Below, piece after piece: positions 9,801 through 20,591 of a DNA stretch of 64,000 nucleotides (within the stretch, counting starts at the first letter, position 1; each line of letters opens with the position of its first letter). The position numbers were made by a program, and so were the translations under genes. Under the pieces are notes generated by a model. That model did not search any database. It worked only from the letters and a program-made list of their open reading frames with translations, and was not told the DNA's origin. This DNA comes from Erodium maritimum (lineage: Eukaryota; Streptophyta; Magnoliopsida; Geraniales; Geraniaceae). The stretch lies in the NCBI GenBank assembly GCA_963921825.1, contig OY997589.1, positions 73,826,523 to 73,890,522 on the forward strand, read 5' to 3'.

Positions 9801-12637
9801 TACAGAGGGCTTTACAAGGCAATATGCTGCAGAAGTTATATAGATAAATAAAATTAAGTATTTATAATCCCATTGTCTTTTCTATTAACTTTTGTTTTCT
9901 GATGGTTTTTCAGGCTGTAGGGAAGGCCCTCTTCAGGGCACATGTAGAAGGTCAGCTTAAGGTAATATATACAGGGATATATTTATTTTTCAGATGGTTA
10001 TGATTTTGTTTCACACACAACAATTTATTGTTGTCGCATTGACAGAGTGAGATAATGTCTAAACCCGAATTGTTTGTGGAGCCGGATCCAGAACTACCTC
10101 TGGCACTTTTGGATCAAAAGGAGGTACTGCATATGGCTTGTTATGTTTGTGATACGGAACTATTCAACTCTCATTTACATAAAATCTTTCTTGAATCAGG
10201 CTGGTAAAAAGCTTCTACTTATTACCAACTCAGATTATCATTACACGAACAAAATGATGCAGCATTCCTTTAACAGATTCCTTCCCAATGATATGGGCTG
10301 GCGAGATTTATTTGACATTGTGAGTTGGCCTCTTTTACATACTCATAGTTTGAGCTTTATGTAGCGGTTCTTGATACACAAATTGTAATATATTTAAGCC
10401 ATGGAATATTTTTTCATAGTAATATATTAAGGTAAAAATGGAAGTCTTAACTTATTGTGAACTGTTGTGTTGAACCACAGGATATTTCTCTTTTCTCTTT
10501 AGGACCACTGTGAAAAGGGGACTTTGACATTAGTGAGATTGGAAGTATGGAAATTAAAATAAAATAACAATATATTTGCATTTTCGTGGTATCATTTTCG
10601 TTATGTAGGTTATAGTTTCTGCAAGGAAACCAGAATTCTTTCAAACATCACACCCGATGTATGAAGTAGTGACGGGCGAGGGCCTGATGCGCCCTTGCTT
10701 CAAGGCTGTTACAGGTGCTTCAGCTCTCCTCTTAATCAGCATATTGTATTTTCTTTTGGCAGTTGAAAAGAAAAAAAAAATACATAGATTATATCTGAGA
10801 TGCCTAAATATGGTACTCTCTAGAGTAGAGTTATTTGATTGGTTATATTTTCATTGTAAAGAAACATATATACTCCAGAGCATCAGCAAACATGATAATT
10901 TCCTTGAATAAACATATTTATAGGTCATGGTGTAAAATTTTGTTCTTGCATGCAATATTAGCAGTCTATCACGAGGATCTCAATGCCAGGGCTTTCTTAG
11001 CTAAGGTCAAAAATTTGTTAGTTTCACTGTCAATTTACTTAACTTGTTGCATTTTTCAAATTTAAAAATATCACGATAATCTATTACCTTTGCGTAGTTT
11101 AGGAAGGACTTGTTTTCACAGTATATGTTCTTTTCCAGGAGGTGTGTACTCAGGTGGAAGTGCTCAGATGATTGAGAATTCCCTAAATATCCATGGAGAT
11201 GAGATAATGTATGTTGGCGACCATATCTACACTGATGTAAGTCAGTCCAAAGTTCACCTTCGATGGCGAACAGCATTGGTTTGTCGAGAATTGGAAGAAG
11301 AGGTGAGTGTGGTTAGCTTCTACTTTACATGGTATGTAACTCCATATTGCAATGAGGAAGTGAGAGTGAGAAACCTTAATTTTCTCAGGTAAATCCAATA
11401 TAGACTGTAAATAAACAAACTTTTGCGGGATATTATTGGTAATCCATGCTTAATGAACTAATTAAAGTGAAAATGGGAACTTTTATTTTGGACAGAAGGA
11501 TAACACTAACTTAAAATTGAACCAGTGAGAACATTTTAAGGCTTTATATGATATCTGATACTGGAATATGTAAACTGCTTAGACTCAAATGTATTTGCCA
11601 CCTTATGCTGATATTCATAGATCTTCTATTCCTTGTTTGAGATTTTTGTATATCCATGACTTGTTGAGTGTTTAAGTTTTCACATTCATGTCTTTGGCTT
11701 TTCCAATACTGCAGTATACTTCTCTGATTCGTAGTCGGGCTCAAAGAGGCAAGGTAATAGAGCTTATAAATCAAAAGGAGGTTGTGGGAGATCTCTTTAA
11801 CCAACTCCGGCTCGCTTTGCAAAGGCGAACTAAAGGCCGTCCAGCTCAAGTAAGCTTTTATATTGCAACAAAATTAACCGTAATGTAGCCAACACTACCT
11901 CTTTGAACATATAATATCTTGAAGTTGAAAGATTCTAAACCTGGTGATGTATCTTGATATCCTTGTGTACCTTCAGACCCTTGCTGCAACAAACATGGAT
12001 GATAAAGAACTTACAGAAAGCATACAAAGGCTGCTTATAGTCATGCAAAGACTCGATGAGAACATAGCTCCAATGTTAGAAGCAGATGGAGAGCTTTTCA
12101 ATGAAAGGTAATGCACATTGTTTGGATGTAAATTACTCGGGTCAACTTCAGGCGGCTTAGATGTGATTAGATCATACTGTTTATGGTTTTGCATAGATGG
12201 GGCTATCTTTCACGTGCCGGTCTCTGGGATAAGAGCCACTTGATCAGACAAATTGAGAAGTATGTTTCCTTTGCCTTGACAAGCTTTCTTTTGTTTTTTT
12301 ATCGATACATTTCCCGTGAAAGACATAATGATGTAATGTTGAACAAACTTTCTGAACAATCTTGCTTGTATTCACAGGTATGCTGATATATATACCTCAA
12401 GGGTGTCAAATTTCCTGCACTATTCACCGTTCATGTACTTCCGTTCACAGGAACAGGTATGTGTTTTCTCCGTTCATCTACCTTATATATTAGGTATTAA
12501 TCATTGTTCCATTCTCAAAATATGTTCTAACATGTTTAATTTGTCTTGTGCAGTCACTTGCTCATGATTCATACTCTCACTGCCAGTCATTGCTAAATGG
12601 GTATGCTATTGATAACCAAAGCAAACAGAGTTCATAA
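6830..12637 (+). CDS. HAD-superfamily subfamily IG 5'-nucleotidase (purine nucleotidase-like), 17 exons, 627 aa
   Basis: Coding exons: 6830-7112, 7646-7740, 8108-8227, 8572-8661, 8769-8884, 9168-9267, 9747-9818, 9914-9961, 10046-10123, 10200-10319, 10609-10714, 11139-11302, 11715-11849, 11977-12107, 12197-12259, 12378-12456, 12554-12637. All phases join to 1884 bases with no internal stop. The family (Pfam 5_nucleotid, as in cytosolic IMP/GMP nucleotidases) removes phosphate from nucleoside monophosphates. HAD motif I is DMDYT (nucleophile Asp155, Asp157), motif II LLLITNS (Thr343-Asn344), and motif IV YVGDHIYTD (Asp437, Asp442). Residues 1-95 are Arg/Ser-rich with few acidic residues at the start, like an organelle transit peptide. 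All introns are GT-AG except intron 7 (9819-9913), which is GC-AG. Family membership is certain; the exact substrate is inferred. It is the only intact host gene in the window. Confidence 0.95.
9819..9913 (+). other. GC-AG intron (intron 7 of the 5'-nucleotidase)
   Basis: Exon 7 ends ...tacaag and the intron starts gcaata; exon 8 follows ttttcag at 9914. No GT donor nearby keeps the frame and the conserved GLYKAVGKALF peptide. GC-AG introns are a known minority class in plants and are spliced by the major spliceosome. Confidence 0.85.
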
Positions 12638-13399
12638 CATAACAAGATTTAGTCATCATTGATGATCATCTTTAGCAAAGTGCAACAGAAGTTTTGGCCT
12701 CTCCAACAAGTGTTATATGCAGAACAAAGTCTGTTTTTGTGAACAACATCCTCAAGCCTTTTAGGTGGGGGAGGGAAAATAAGTATGAGCTGTTGTAACC
12801 CATTTTTTAGGTGTATGTTAATTATATTCTTGCTAGATTATGGAAATGGAAACCACCCAATGACTTGCATGTAGCTTTTATCGAGGAATAATATTTATGC
12901 TAGTCACTCCAGTGACTTAAGAGTGTGCAACGCTTGTTCAACGTTGAACCTGACGATTTGGCCGTCAACACTAATCAGTGTTGTCGTTGCACGAACAATC
13001 GTCGAGTTCAGCGACGTCGGAGAGAGTCTTAGACACAGGTGACTGCCTCAAACGCTGACACAAGCGGCCTGCTAGTCACACAACGCTTCCCGTAGTGACG
13101 CATGGCGAATCCTACAACCTTTGACAAGCTGACTGGCTAGTGTTGCTACAATGCTAAGTATGATGTATTGAATTTTTTTATTTTTTTCAGTCCAACATTT
13201 TGCCTATAAATTGTAACTTATGCAGTTGTTCATCAAAGAAAAATTTCTTGGAGTTACAAGCCTTATAGATCCATCTCACAGCATACGAGAGTATGATTGT
13301 ACAAATCCGAACAGACATGCAAGCATAATATGCTTCCATGGTATAAGATGTGAAATAACAAGAATGGGTGCATTTGATTGGGGAAGACTGACATACGAT
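12638..13399 (+). other. 3' UTR of the 5'-nucleotidase and intergenic DNA
   Basis: The 3' UTR probably ends between about 12770 and 12900, where A-rich signals such as gaaaataag (12776) and gaataatattt (12885) occur. The rest, 12900-13399, has no feature I recognise. Confidence 0.45.
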
Positions 13400-13413
13400 C
13401 ATTGACTGATGAT

Positions 13414-13875
13414 GTCATAAAGGTGGTGAACGACTAATGTCAGAATATTTTGCTGAGCGTCCCACCTACAACGAAGCTATGTTTTGATGTCTTACGGATG
13501 AGTTGTGGTCTTTTCTGACGCGTGATGAAGACAATGGTGTACCAAGATGATTAATTTCAACAAAAATCGAAATGTCTCGGGGTGATGGGGTTCAATCCAT
13601 ATAAAAAATGTACAACCGCATTACAGATGCTAGTTTACGGATATTCCGCAGATCCACTTGACGAAACGGTAAGGACGGGTGCAACGACCATCCTGCAAAG
13701 CGTGAAGCGATTTCATCGTGCAATCAATGTCCAATTTAGTTATGACTACATAGGGCGTCTGAATGGTACTAACATATTGAGGTTATTTGTTCAAGACGAG
13801 AGGCGGATTTTCTCTAGAATGATCAAAAGCCTTGGTTGCATGTACTGGGAGTGGAAAATTTGTCTGATGGTCTAG
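13414..13875 (+). pseudogene. PIF/Harbinger transposase remnant (5' half)
   Basis: Two broken frames resemble the N-terminal half of plant Harbinger transposases (HARBI1/ALP1-like). First comes ERLMSEYFAERPTYNEAMF, then, after frameshifts, from about 13585 the segment KCTTALQMLVYGYSADPLDE followed by ...ILQSVKRFHRAI and a degraded IKSLGCMYWEW, equivalent to the family's conserved 'IDCMHWxWKNCP' block. The DDE catalytic half is absent; Copia element F begins soon after. There are several stops and no terminal inverted repeats in view. This is an ancient relic. Confidence 0.78.
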
Positions 13876-13943
13876 AAGGGATAATTCACCAAAATTGACC
13901 ACGACCGGCCTACTATCATGTTTTTTTATAAGCTTGAATTTTA

Positions 13944-14837
13944 TTGGTAAAATCCCCGTTCCAAGAAGAAACAGGCCGAGAGAACTACAATAACAAAAGA
14001 AATCTGAAGAGAGCTAAAGGGAGCAAGTGTGCTTCGTTGTATGTTACTCGAGCTAAATTTTGTGATGGCATTGTTAATGCAGTTGAAGGTGAAGGTACAA
14101 CTAAATTATGGCACAGTCGGCTTAGTCACATAAGTGAGAAGGGATTGATGATTTTGAGGAAGAAGAATCTTCTATCAAGAACGAGTTGCAAATCATTGAA
14201 GAAGTGTGAGCATTGCTTGGCCGGTAAGCAAACAAGAATTTCTTTTAAATCATCTCATCCTTCTAGAAGGCCAAAAATACTTGATTTGATATATTCTGAT
14301 GTGTGTGGTCCTATGAAGAAGAGGACATTAGGCGGTGGACTTTACTTTATGAGTTTTATTGATGATCATTCAAGGAAGGTATGAGCTTACACCTTGAAGA
14401 TGAAAGATCAAGTGCTTGTAGTTTTCAAGCAGTTTCATGCCATAGTTAAGAGACAGACTGGGAAAAAGTTAAAGTGCATAAGGATAGATAATGGAGGTGA
14501 GTATATTGATCCTTTTGATGAGTATTTAATGGATCAAGGTATTCGACACCAAAAGACACCTCAATTGAATGGGTTAGCTGAGAGAATGAACATGACACTA
14601 GTTGAGAAGGTGAGATGTTTGCTTTCACAAGCAAGACTACTGAGATCCTTTCGGGGTGAAGTTTTGAGTACGGTAGTACATGTGTTAAATCTCACACCTA
14701 GTGTTCCTCTTAGGTTTGATGTTCCAAATAGAGTTTGGACAGGTAAGGATGTCTCCTATGATCATCTGAAAGTTTTTGGGTGCAAGACATTTGTGCACGT
14801 ACTAAAGAATGGAAGGTCTAAGCTTGATGTCAAGACA
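13944..14837 (+). pseudogene. Copia element F, GAG-pre-integrase and integrase part
   Basis: Copia polyprotein segment with the integrase zinc finger (HSRLSH...CEHCLAGKQ) and the catalytic core in order: YSDVCGPM (Asp), IDNGGEY (Asp), NGLAERMN (Glu). A TGA at 14382-14384, at a position normally holding Trp, interrupts it. The frame then continues to about 14837, where a LINE cuts in after GRSKLDVKT. The gag, protease and 5' LTR are missing on the left. The reverse-transcriptase half of the same lineage resumes at about 22176, 7.3 kb downstream. Confidence 0.88.
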
Positions 14838-14853
14838 GAGACTGTCACCGGGA

Positions 14854-16618
14854 GGCACCTCCGTCTCCGTCGATGTTTGTAGTGGGGTTGAGAAGCTCCC
14901 GAAGCTTGCTACTGGTGAAGCTTCAATGGGTGTTCCTAGGGTGGTGGTGGTTGGGCCCGTATCGGTGAGGAAGTTTATTGGGGCTAGGAAAGGGGTGGGT
15001 GCTTTGACACCTGATGAGCGAGTTTGGGTGAGGCATCGGGTTTTTTTTGGTACCCGACGCCCAATCCCGACCAGCGAGGGCACCGATGATCGAGCCTCCA
15101 TGCATGGCAATGTTCTCCCTGAACCTGCTACTGTACTTGAGGAGAGAGAGGTGGTTACTTCGGATGAGGCAGAAGGTTGGACTGTAGTTCAGAGCAGGAG
15201 GTCGAAGAAGGCGACAAGAAGGGCTACAAAGGCATCCACCAAGAGGCATGGGCGTGGGTTTCCTGCCTTCGTTACTAATTTGCCAAAGTCATCCTCGAAA
15301 GAACAACTTTGGAGTCTTTTTAGTCAGATCGGAAGCCTCGTTGGGATTGGCTTCTATCCTCGATCTTTGCGAGGTAGGTCATTTGCTTTTATTTACTTTG
15401 CTTTATATTCTGATCAGCTAAAAGCTATTGGGTCTCTGAATAGGTTTGTGTGGGGCACGCACAAATTAGTGGTTGAATTGGGTAGGCGTCTTGGCCACTC
15501 TCCTACCATTGAACCGTCTAAATCTTTGACCTTAGCTGCTCCTTTTACGTTTCCTGGTGTTGGACAAACTTGTCATGTGGATTTATCTGATAAGGTGGTC
15601 GAGCCTGATAAGGTTTCGGGTAAGGTTATTTCATCTCTTGAGCCTAGCCTGCCGGAGGAAGATCCTGGTAAAGGGGGTGCTGGAGTTGAGCAACCTCCTT
15701 CCTCGCTATCTTTCCTTGGGTGACTGGGCCAGTTTGCGTCCTTGGTTCTTCTCTTTCTCTGATTGCTTGTATAGGGTCCTTTCTGGTGGGCGACTGGTGT
15801 GGGTTGACATCGTAGGCTTACCCCCTTTTAGGTGGTGTAAGGACAGCATGATTCGTGTTTTGGAGAGAGTCGGATTTCCAATTGCGGTTCATCCCTCTTC
15901 TTTGGCTTCGGGTCAGATGGTCAGGGCTTCTGCCCTTGTTCACACTTCTGATGTTTCCTCTCATAGCATGCTTGTACCGGTGAGATGGGATGACTTTCGA
16001 GCTCAGGTTTTGGTCAAGAGGGCGCACTTAGATAGCATCCCCTCCTGCCCAACTCCTAGACCCCCGTCTGTTGCTCCGTCTAGATCTGGCGTTGATCCGA
16101 TCCTTTAGGCCTTCACGGCCAGGCCGCGCTCCCTACATTTGCCGATTAGATCCGTGGTTGGTGCTTCGTCACAGTCAGCGGTCCCCTTCTCGGCTCATCC
16201 AGCTGTTGATTCGGGGGTGAGTCAGGAGTCGAGCCTTCCAGCTGAGAGTGATATCCAGCGTGACTCTGAGACCGAGTTCGATCGGGATCAGGAAGTTGAG
16301 GATGTGGTTGATTCAGGTACAACCTTAGTCGTGTTTGGGGGGAGTCTTGATGTTGCGGTAGAAGATGGTGGTGGAGGTGTGGCTGTAGGAGCGCAGGTAC
16401 CGCCTCTGGCATGTGCCCCTCCGCCGGATTACTCTGAGTTTCATACGGATCTTGTTGATGGGCGCACATGTGAGAGCATTACCCACACTATGGCTCGGTT
16501 TGCTGAGAGTTTGGGGGTCTGTTACAGGGGTACAGCTGAAGAGGGGTTTCGGAAGGATGAGGCGGCCCTCAGCCACACTTACAGCAGTGGGGTTGCTAAC
16601 CCCTCGGTGACTCCATGA
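14854..16618 (+). pseudogene. LINE ORF1 protein (RRM type), frameshifted
   Basis: The first frame, to 15723, has a basic linker and an RNA-recognition motif at about 15265-15510 (FPAFVTNLPKSSSKEQLW ... RGRSFAFIYF). A frameshift near 15700 leads to 15770-16108 (LVWVDIVGLPPFRWC), a DUF4283-like segment usual in plant LINE ORF1. A further frame, 16139-16618, gives an acidic tail. It overlaps the ATG of the endonuclease ORF at 16615 by a few bases. The normal role is an RNA-binding chaperone of LINE RNA. The start is not certain because the left end is fused to Copia sequence. Confidence 0.75.
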
Positions 16619-17433
16619 TTTTCCTTTCTTGGAATGCTCGGGGTCTAGGCTCCTCTTCGAAGAGGAGTCTTTTGGCCTCTCTTGTCCGTGCTCAGCGGGC
16701 AGACTTTGTTTTGATTCAGGAGACGAAGTTGTCAGACATTAGCTTTAGTATCGCTCGTTCGTGTGGGTTAGGACCGGACTTCGGCCACTCGTTTGTCCCT
16801 TCGTCGGGATTGTCTAGGGGTCTTCTTACTATTTGGAATAGCAGGGTGTTCCAAGTAGGTCAGACTTATCCTGTTGACGGCGTTCTGGTTTGGTCAGGAG
16901 TACATCTACCCACGGGCACTCCCTTGACAGTCCTGAATGTGTATGCTTCCACCTCAGTTACGGCGAGGCGTGACCTCTGGACTTCTCTCCGTTCAACTGT
17001 TGATGGTTTTGGGCCTGTGTTGCTTGTCGCTGGGGACTTCAATACATTTTGCTCACAGGAAGAGATATTGTCAGGGGGGATTCTCCATGGGGACAGTTCA
17101 GAGTTTCGCAACTTTATTTCGGCAGCTGGGTTACTTGATCTCCCTCTGGCCAATAGGCGTTTCACTTGGTTTGGCCCCGCTTCCAGGTGTAGTCATATCG
17201 ACAGGTTTCTTCTGTCTCCTGAGTTTCTCAGCATGTTTTCTGGTCCTGTTCAGAAAGGACTCACTCGGTCCCTCTCCGATCATTGTCCGATCCTGTTATC
17301 TGATGAGAGGGTTGATTGGGGACCCTGCCCATTCCGATTCATCGATGCTTGGGTTGAGCACGATGAGTTCCTCCCGTTTGTGAGCGATCGTTGGTCCTCT
17401 TATGTGGTTCGTGGGGATCCGGAGTTCATTTAG
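16615..17433 (+). pseudogene. LINE ORF2, apurinic-like endonuclease domain
   Basis: 272 codons from ATG to a TAG at 17431. The endonuclease/exonuclease/phosphatase fold motifs appear complete: SWNARGL (Asn), LIQETKL (Glu), NVYAS, VAGDFNTF (Asp/Asn), HIDRFL and a final SDHCPI (Asp-His). This domain nicks target DNA to prime reverse transcription. The stop at its end separates it from the reverse transcriptase, with which it would normally form one protein. Confidence 0.88.
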
Positions 17434-17442
17434 TAGACCAAG

Positions 17443-18920
17443 TTGAGAACTTTGAGGGGTGATCTGCGGGAGTGGAATCGTTCAGTTTTTGGTCATCTTG
17501 ATACTGCTATTTCTGAGTTAGAGGTGCGTATTGATGCTTTTGATGTGCTGGTTGACACTAGGCTCTTATCTGAGGAAGAGTTGACTGAGAGGGCTTTTTG
17601 CACATCCCAGTTAGCCTCTAAGGCGGGGTAGAGATCTAGCTTATGGAGGCAGAAGGCTAGAGTCAAATGGGGTAAGGATGAGGATCGTAAATCAGCCTAT
17701 TTTCATCGTGTAGCCCAGGCCCGTGCATCTCGGAACCAGATCTTCTCGGTGTTAGAGAATGGAACAGAGTATTCTGACCCCGTAGGGGTCAAGGCCCAGG
17801 CTGTTGCACACTTTGGGGCCCGTTTCTTCTCTGAGCAGTCGACCCGTCATACCTTACCCGCTTTACCGTTTGCCCGACTAAGCGAGGAGGATTCTATGTC
17901 TTTGGAGTCTCCTTTCACCGAGGCTGAGGTTTTGGAGGCTTTGTCTGCTTATTCTGGGGATAAGGCACCGGGGCCAGATGGTTTTAATCTGGTCTTCTTT
18001 CGGGCACGTGGCAGATCATTCGGGTCGACTTCTTGCGCTTTCTTCACTTCTTTCATGCCTCGTTTCATCTTGGGCGAAGGGTGAACTCGAGTTTTTTTGT
18101 TCTCATCCCGAAGGTCCCTTCCCCAAGGACCTTCTCGGAGTACCGTCCTATTAGCCTTACGACAGATTCTTACAAGATCTTGGCCAAGATCTTGTCGAGG
18201 CGTCTGAGGATGGTGATTGGAGACCTTATTAGCAGTACTCAGTCTGCGTGTATCCACGGGAGACAGCTATCGGATAGTGTCCTTGTTGCTATGGAGGTTC
18301 TGGGGTTTGTGCGTCGCTCTCGACAACCAACTGCTTTAGTGAAGTTGGACTTTGAGAAGGCGTTTTATAGGGTTGATTGGTCTTACCTGTTTCATGTTCT
18401 TAGGAGTATGGGTTTCGGTGGGAAGTGGATTATGTGGATCTCCTCGTGTTTACGGGGTTTCTCTTCAGTGTTGCTTAATGGGTTTACTTCTGAGCAGTTT
18501 AGGGTCTTACAGAGAGTCAGGCAAGGGTGTCCGCTGTCACCTTATTTTTTTTGATCGCGGCTGAGGGTTTTCACCAGCTTTTTGAACTCGGAATCAGACA
18601 AGGGTTGTACGGTGGTATCCGGGTTGGCTCAGTCATTCAGGTTTCTCACCTCCAGTTTGCGGATGACACTCTGTTGTTCCTTGAGGCAGGTGTGGATCAG
18701 TTTCGGGCTGTCAGGTTTGTTCTTCACACTTTTGAGCTGGTGTCAGGTCTTCGGATCAACTTTGCCAAGTCATCTCTGGTTGCTTTTGCTGTGGCTGATT
18801 TTATGTGCGAAACTCTAGCGGAGGCCATGCAGTGCTCTTTGGGTCTTCTCCCTTTTACTTACCTAGGTTCCCTTTGGGGGAAACCCTCGTCTCGCTTCTT
18901 TTTGGGATCCGGTGGTTGAT
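17443..18920 (+). pseudogene. LINE ORF2, reverse transcriptase domain, several stops and shifts
   Basis: Broken frames carry the LINE linker and reverse-transcriptase blocks in order: KAPGPDGFN (about 17965), FSEYRPISL (about 18133), LVKLDFEKAFYRVDW (first catalytic Asp), QGCPLSPYFF (about 18525), and LQFADDTLLF with the FADD box intact (about 18650-18680). At least three frameshifts or stops break it, for example TGA right after PYFF, so it is inactive. Confidence 0.88.
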
Positions 18921-20257
18921 AGGTATAGAGAGCGGCTGGCGGTTTGGTGAACCCGTTTTCTCTCCTTGGGAGGTCGACATACGCTCATCATGGCGACTTA
19001 GGCCAGCATGCCGATCTTTTACATGTCTTTGTTTCGTGCTCCCAAGAAGGTGGTTCGTTTGTTAGAGATGCTTCAGAGGAGGTTCCTTTGGTGTTCAGGT
19101 AGAGAAAGGAGGTGTCTCTCCAAGGTCCCATGGGATATGGTTTGCTTGTCCAAGGAATTAGGGGGGCTTGGTGTTCGTTCTCTTTCGGCGGTAAACACCA
19201 GTCTTCTCTTGAAATGGTGGTGGCGCTTTGCTACTGAAGGTCCAGTCTTTTGGAGACTTGTTATTTGTGCTTGTTTTGGTGGAGGGAGTCAGAGTGGGAT
19301 CTGGGTGCGCTTTCTATTCCATTGAGGGCTTCCTCTTTCTTCATTCGGCATGTGGTTCGTTTGGACAGGGACCCTGGGTTTGTGAGAATGTTCGGTCATG
19401 ACACTTTGAGGTGGGTGGTTGGTTCAGGCACCACGATTCGCTTCTGGGAGGACCCATGGATTTTTGGTACCTCTCTTGCGACTCGGTTTCCTCGACTCTA
19501 TAGGTTGGCGGAAGGCCATCGCCGGTCGATTGCTGAGTTTTTCGTGGATGGGGAATGGGTTTTTCTATTTGGTAGGGATCTTCGAGTCCGCGATATTAAG
19601 GCGTTGGAGGAGATTAGGGTCCGTCTGATCGGGGTTCGTCTGGTTCGAGAGCGGCTTGATTCGTTGACCTGGTCATGGGATCCGCGTGGTTTCTCTACGG
19701 CTACAGCCTTTCAGGTTGTCGCTGGTTGGGTGGATCATGGGACTACTCCATGGGCTTCAGTGATCTGGTCTGCCCCTGTTCCTCCCAAGATCCATTTGTT
19801 TGCCTGGCTGTTTGCCCATGAGGGGGTTCCCACTATTTCCTTCTTGATGGATAGGGGTGTGTCGATTCCGTTGGTCCGGTGGAGGTGTGTGTTGTGTGGT
19901 ACAGGTGGGGAAGACATTAGGCACTTATTTGTTGCTTGCTCGTGGACCTGGAGGGTCTGGTCTCTGGTCTTGAGATGGTGGGGAGTTGTAGGTGCTCTTC
20001 CGTTGTTGCCAGCTCTTTTTCTTGAGTCTTGGACCTCTCTGGTGGGACTTCGGAGGTTAAGGTCCGAGTGGACGGGTATCGGACTATTGTGTCTCTGGCA
20101 TATTTGGGTAGAGTGCAATCGGCGTGTCTTCTCGGGGTCCACTGCTATTGAACCAAGCATTCTTCTTGCTAGAGTTCAACAGAGATCGGTTGGTCGTCCT
20201 TTCACCTTCCTCGAGTGGGTCGAGTCTCCGGCTGCTGCGCTGACTAGGAGCGCCTAA
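18921..20257 (+). pseudogene. LINE ORF2 C-terminal part with zf-RVT
   Basis: Fragments in shifting frames up to 19250, then a clean 335-codon frame to 20257. It carries WVVGSGTTIRFWEDPW and a zf-RVT domain (PPKIHLFAWLFAHEGVPT ... CVLCGTGGEDIRHLFVACSW). The protein ends soon after, with no RNase H domain. Confidence 0.85.
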
Positions 20258-20591
20258 GGATGGTTGCATCATGTTTGAGGAGTTCATCACTTTGTCCCCC
20301 GGTCCTCTTCGGTGGTTCTCTTGCTAGGTCTGGTGAGTGCTTGTTCAGGAGTCGTCTTGGGGTTTCTTAACCTTGGTGGGGTCTGGTGAGTACTTGTTCC
20401 GGAGTCGCTTTTTGGGGCCGATCTGCCCGTTTTCGGGTGGAGGAGCATGGGTTACTTAGCCTTCTTGAGGCCAGAGGATCCACCCATGCGGTCTCCTGTG
20501 GTACTGTTCACTAGTCCGATCAGGGTTGCCCGTGCGATCTCTTGAGGCACTGTTCACTAGTCTGGTGGGTTTGTGATTGTTGTGGTGGACC
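20258..20591 (+). other. LINE 3' UTR with short direct repeats
   Basis: Non-coding. It holds repeated words such as gtctggtgagt(g/a)cttgttc (about 20330 and 20383) and ctgttcactagtc (about 20506 and 20551). It ends at the junction with the duplicated ORF1 segment, where the 8 bases ggggtggg are shared by both sides. Confidence 0.6.

Larger units (their letters stand above)
14838..20591 (+). mobile_element. L1-type LINE inserted in Copia F
   Basis: Near-complete non-LTR element: ORF1 with an RRM (14.84-16.6 kb), then ORF2 with endonuclease, reverse transcriptase and zinc-binding domain (16615-20257), then about 330 bases of 3' UTR. No poly(A) or target duplication is visible. Its right side is joined to a second copy of part of its own ORF1. 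There is no RNase H domain, so it is a different lineage from the LINE at 5187. Confidence 0.85.

Noticed and set aside
11220-11245. Possible donor site gatgtaagt within exon 12
   Set aside because: The frame continues through it with conserved family sequence (TDVSQSKVHLRWRTAL), so it is coding.
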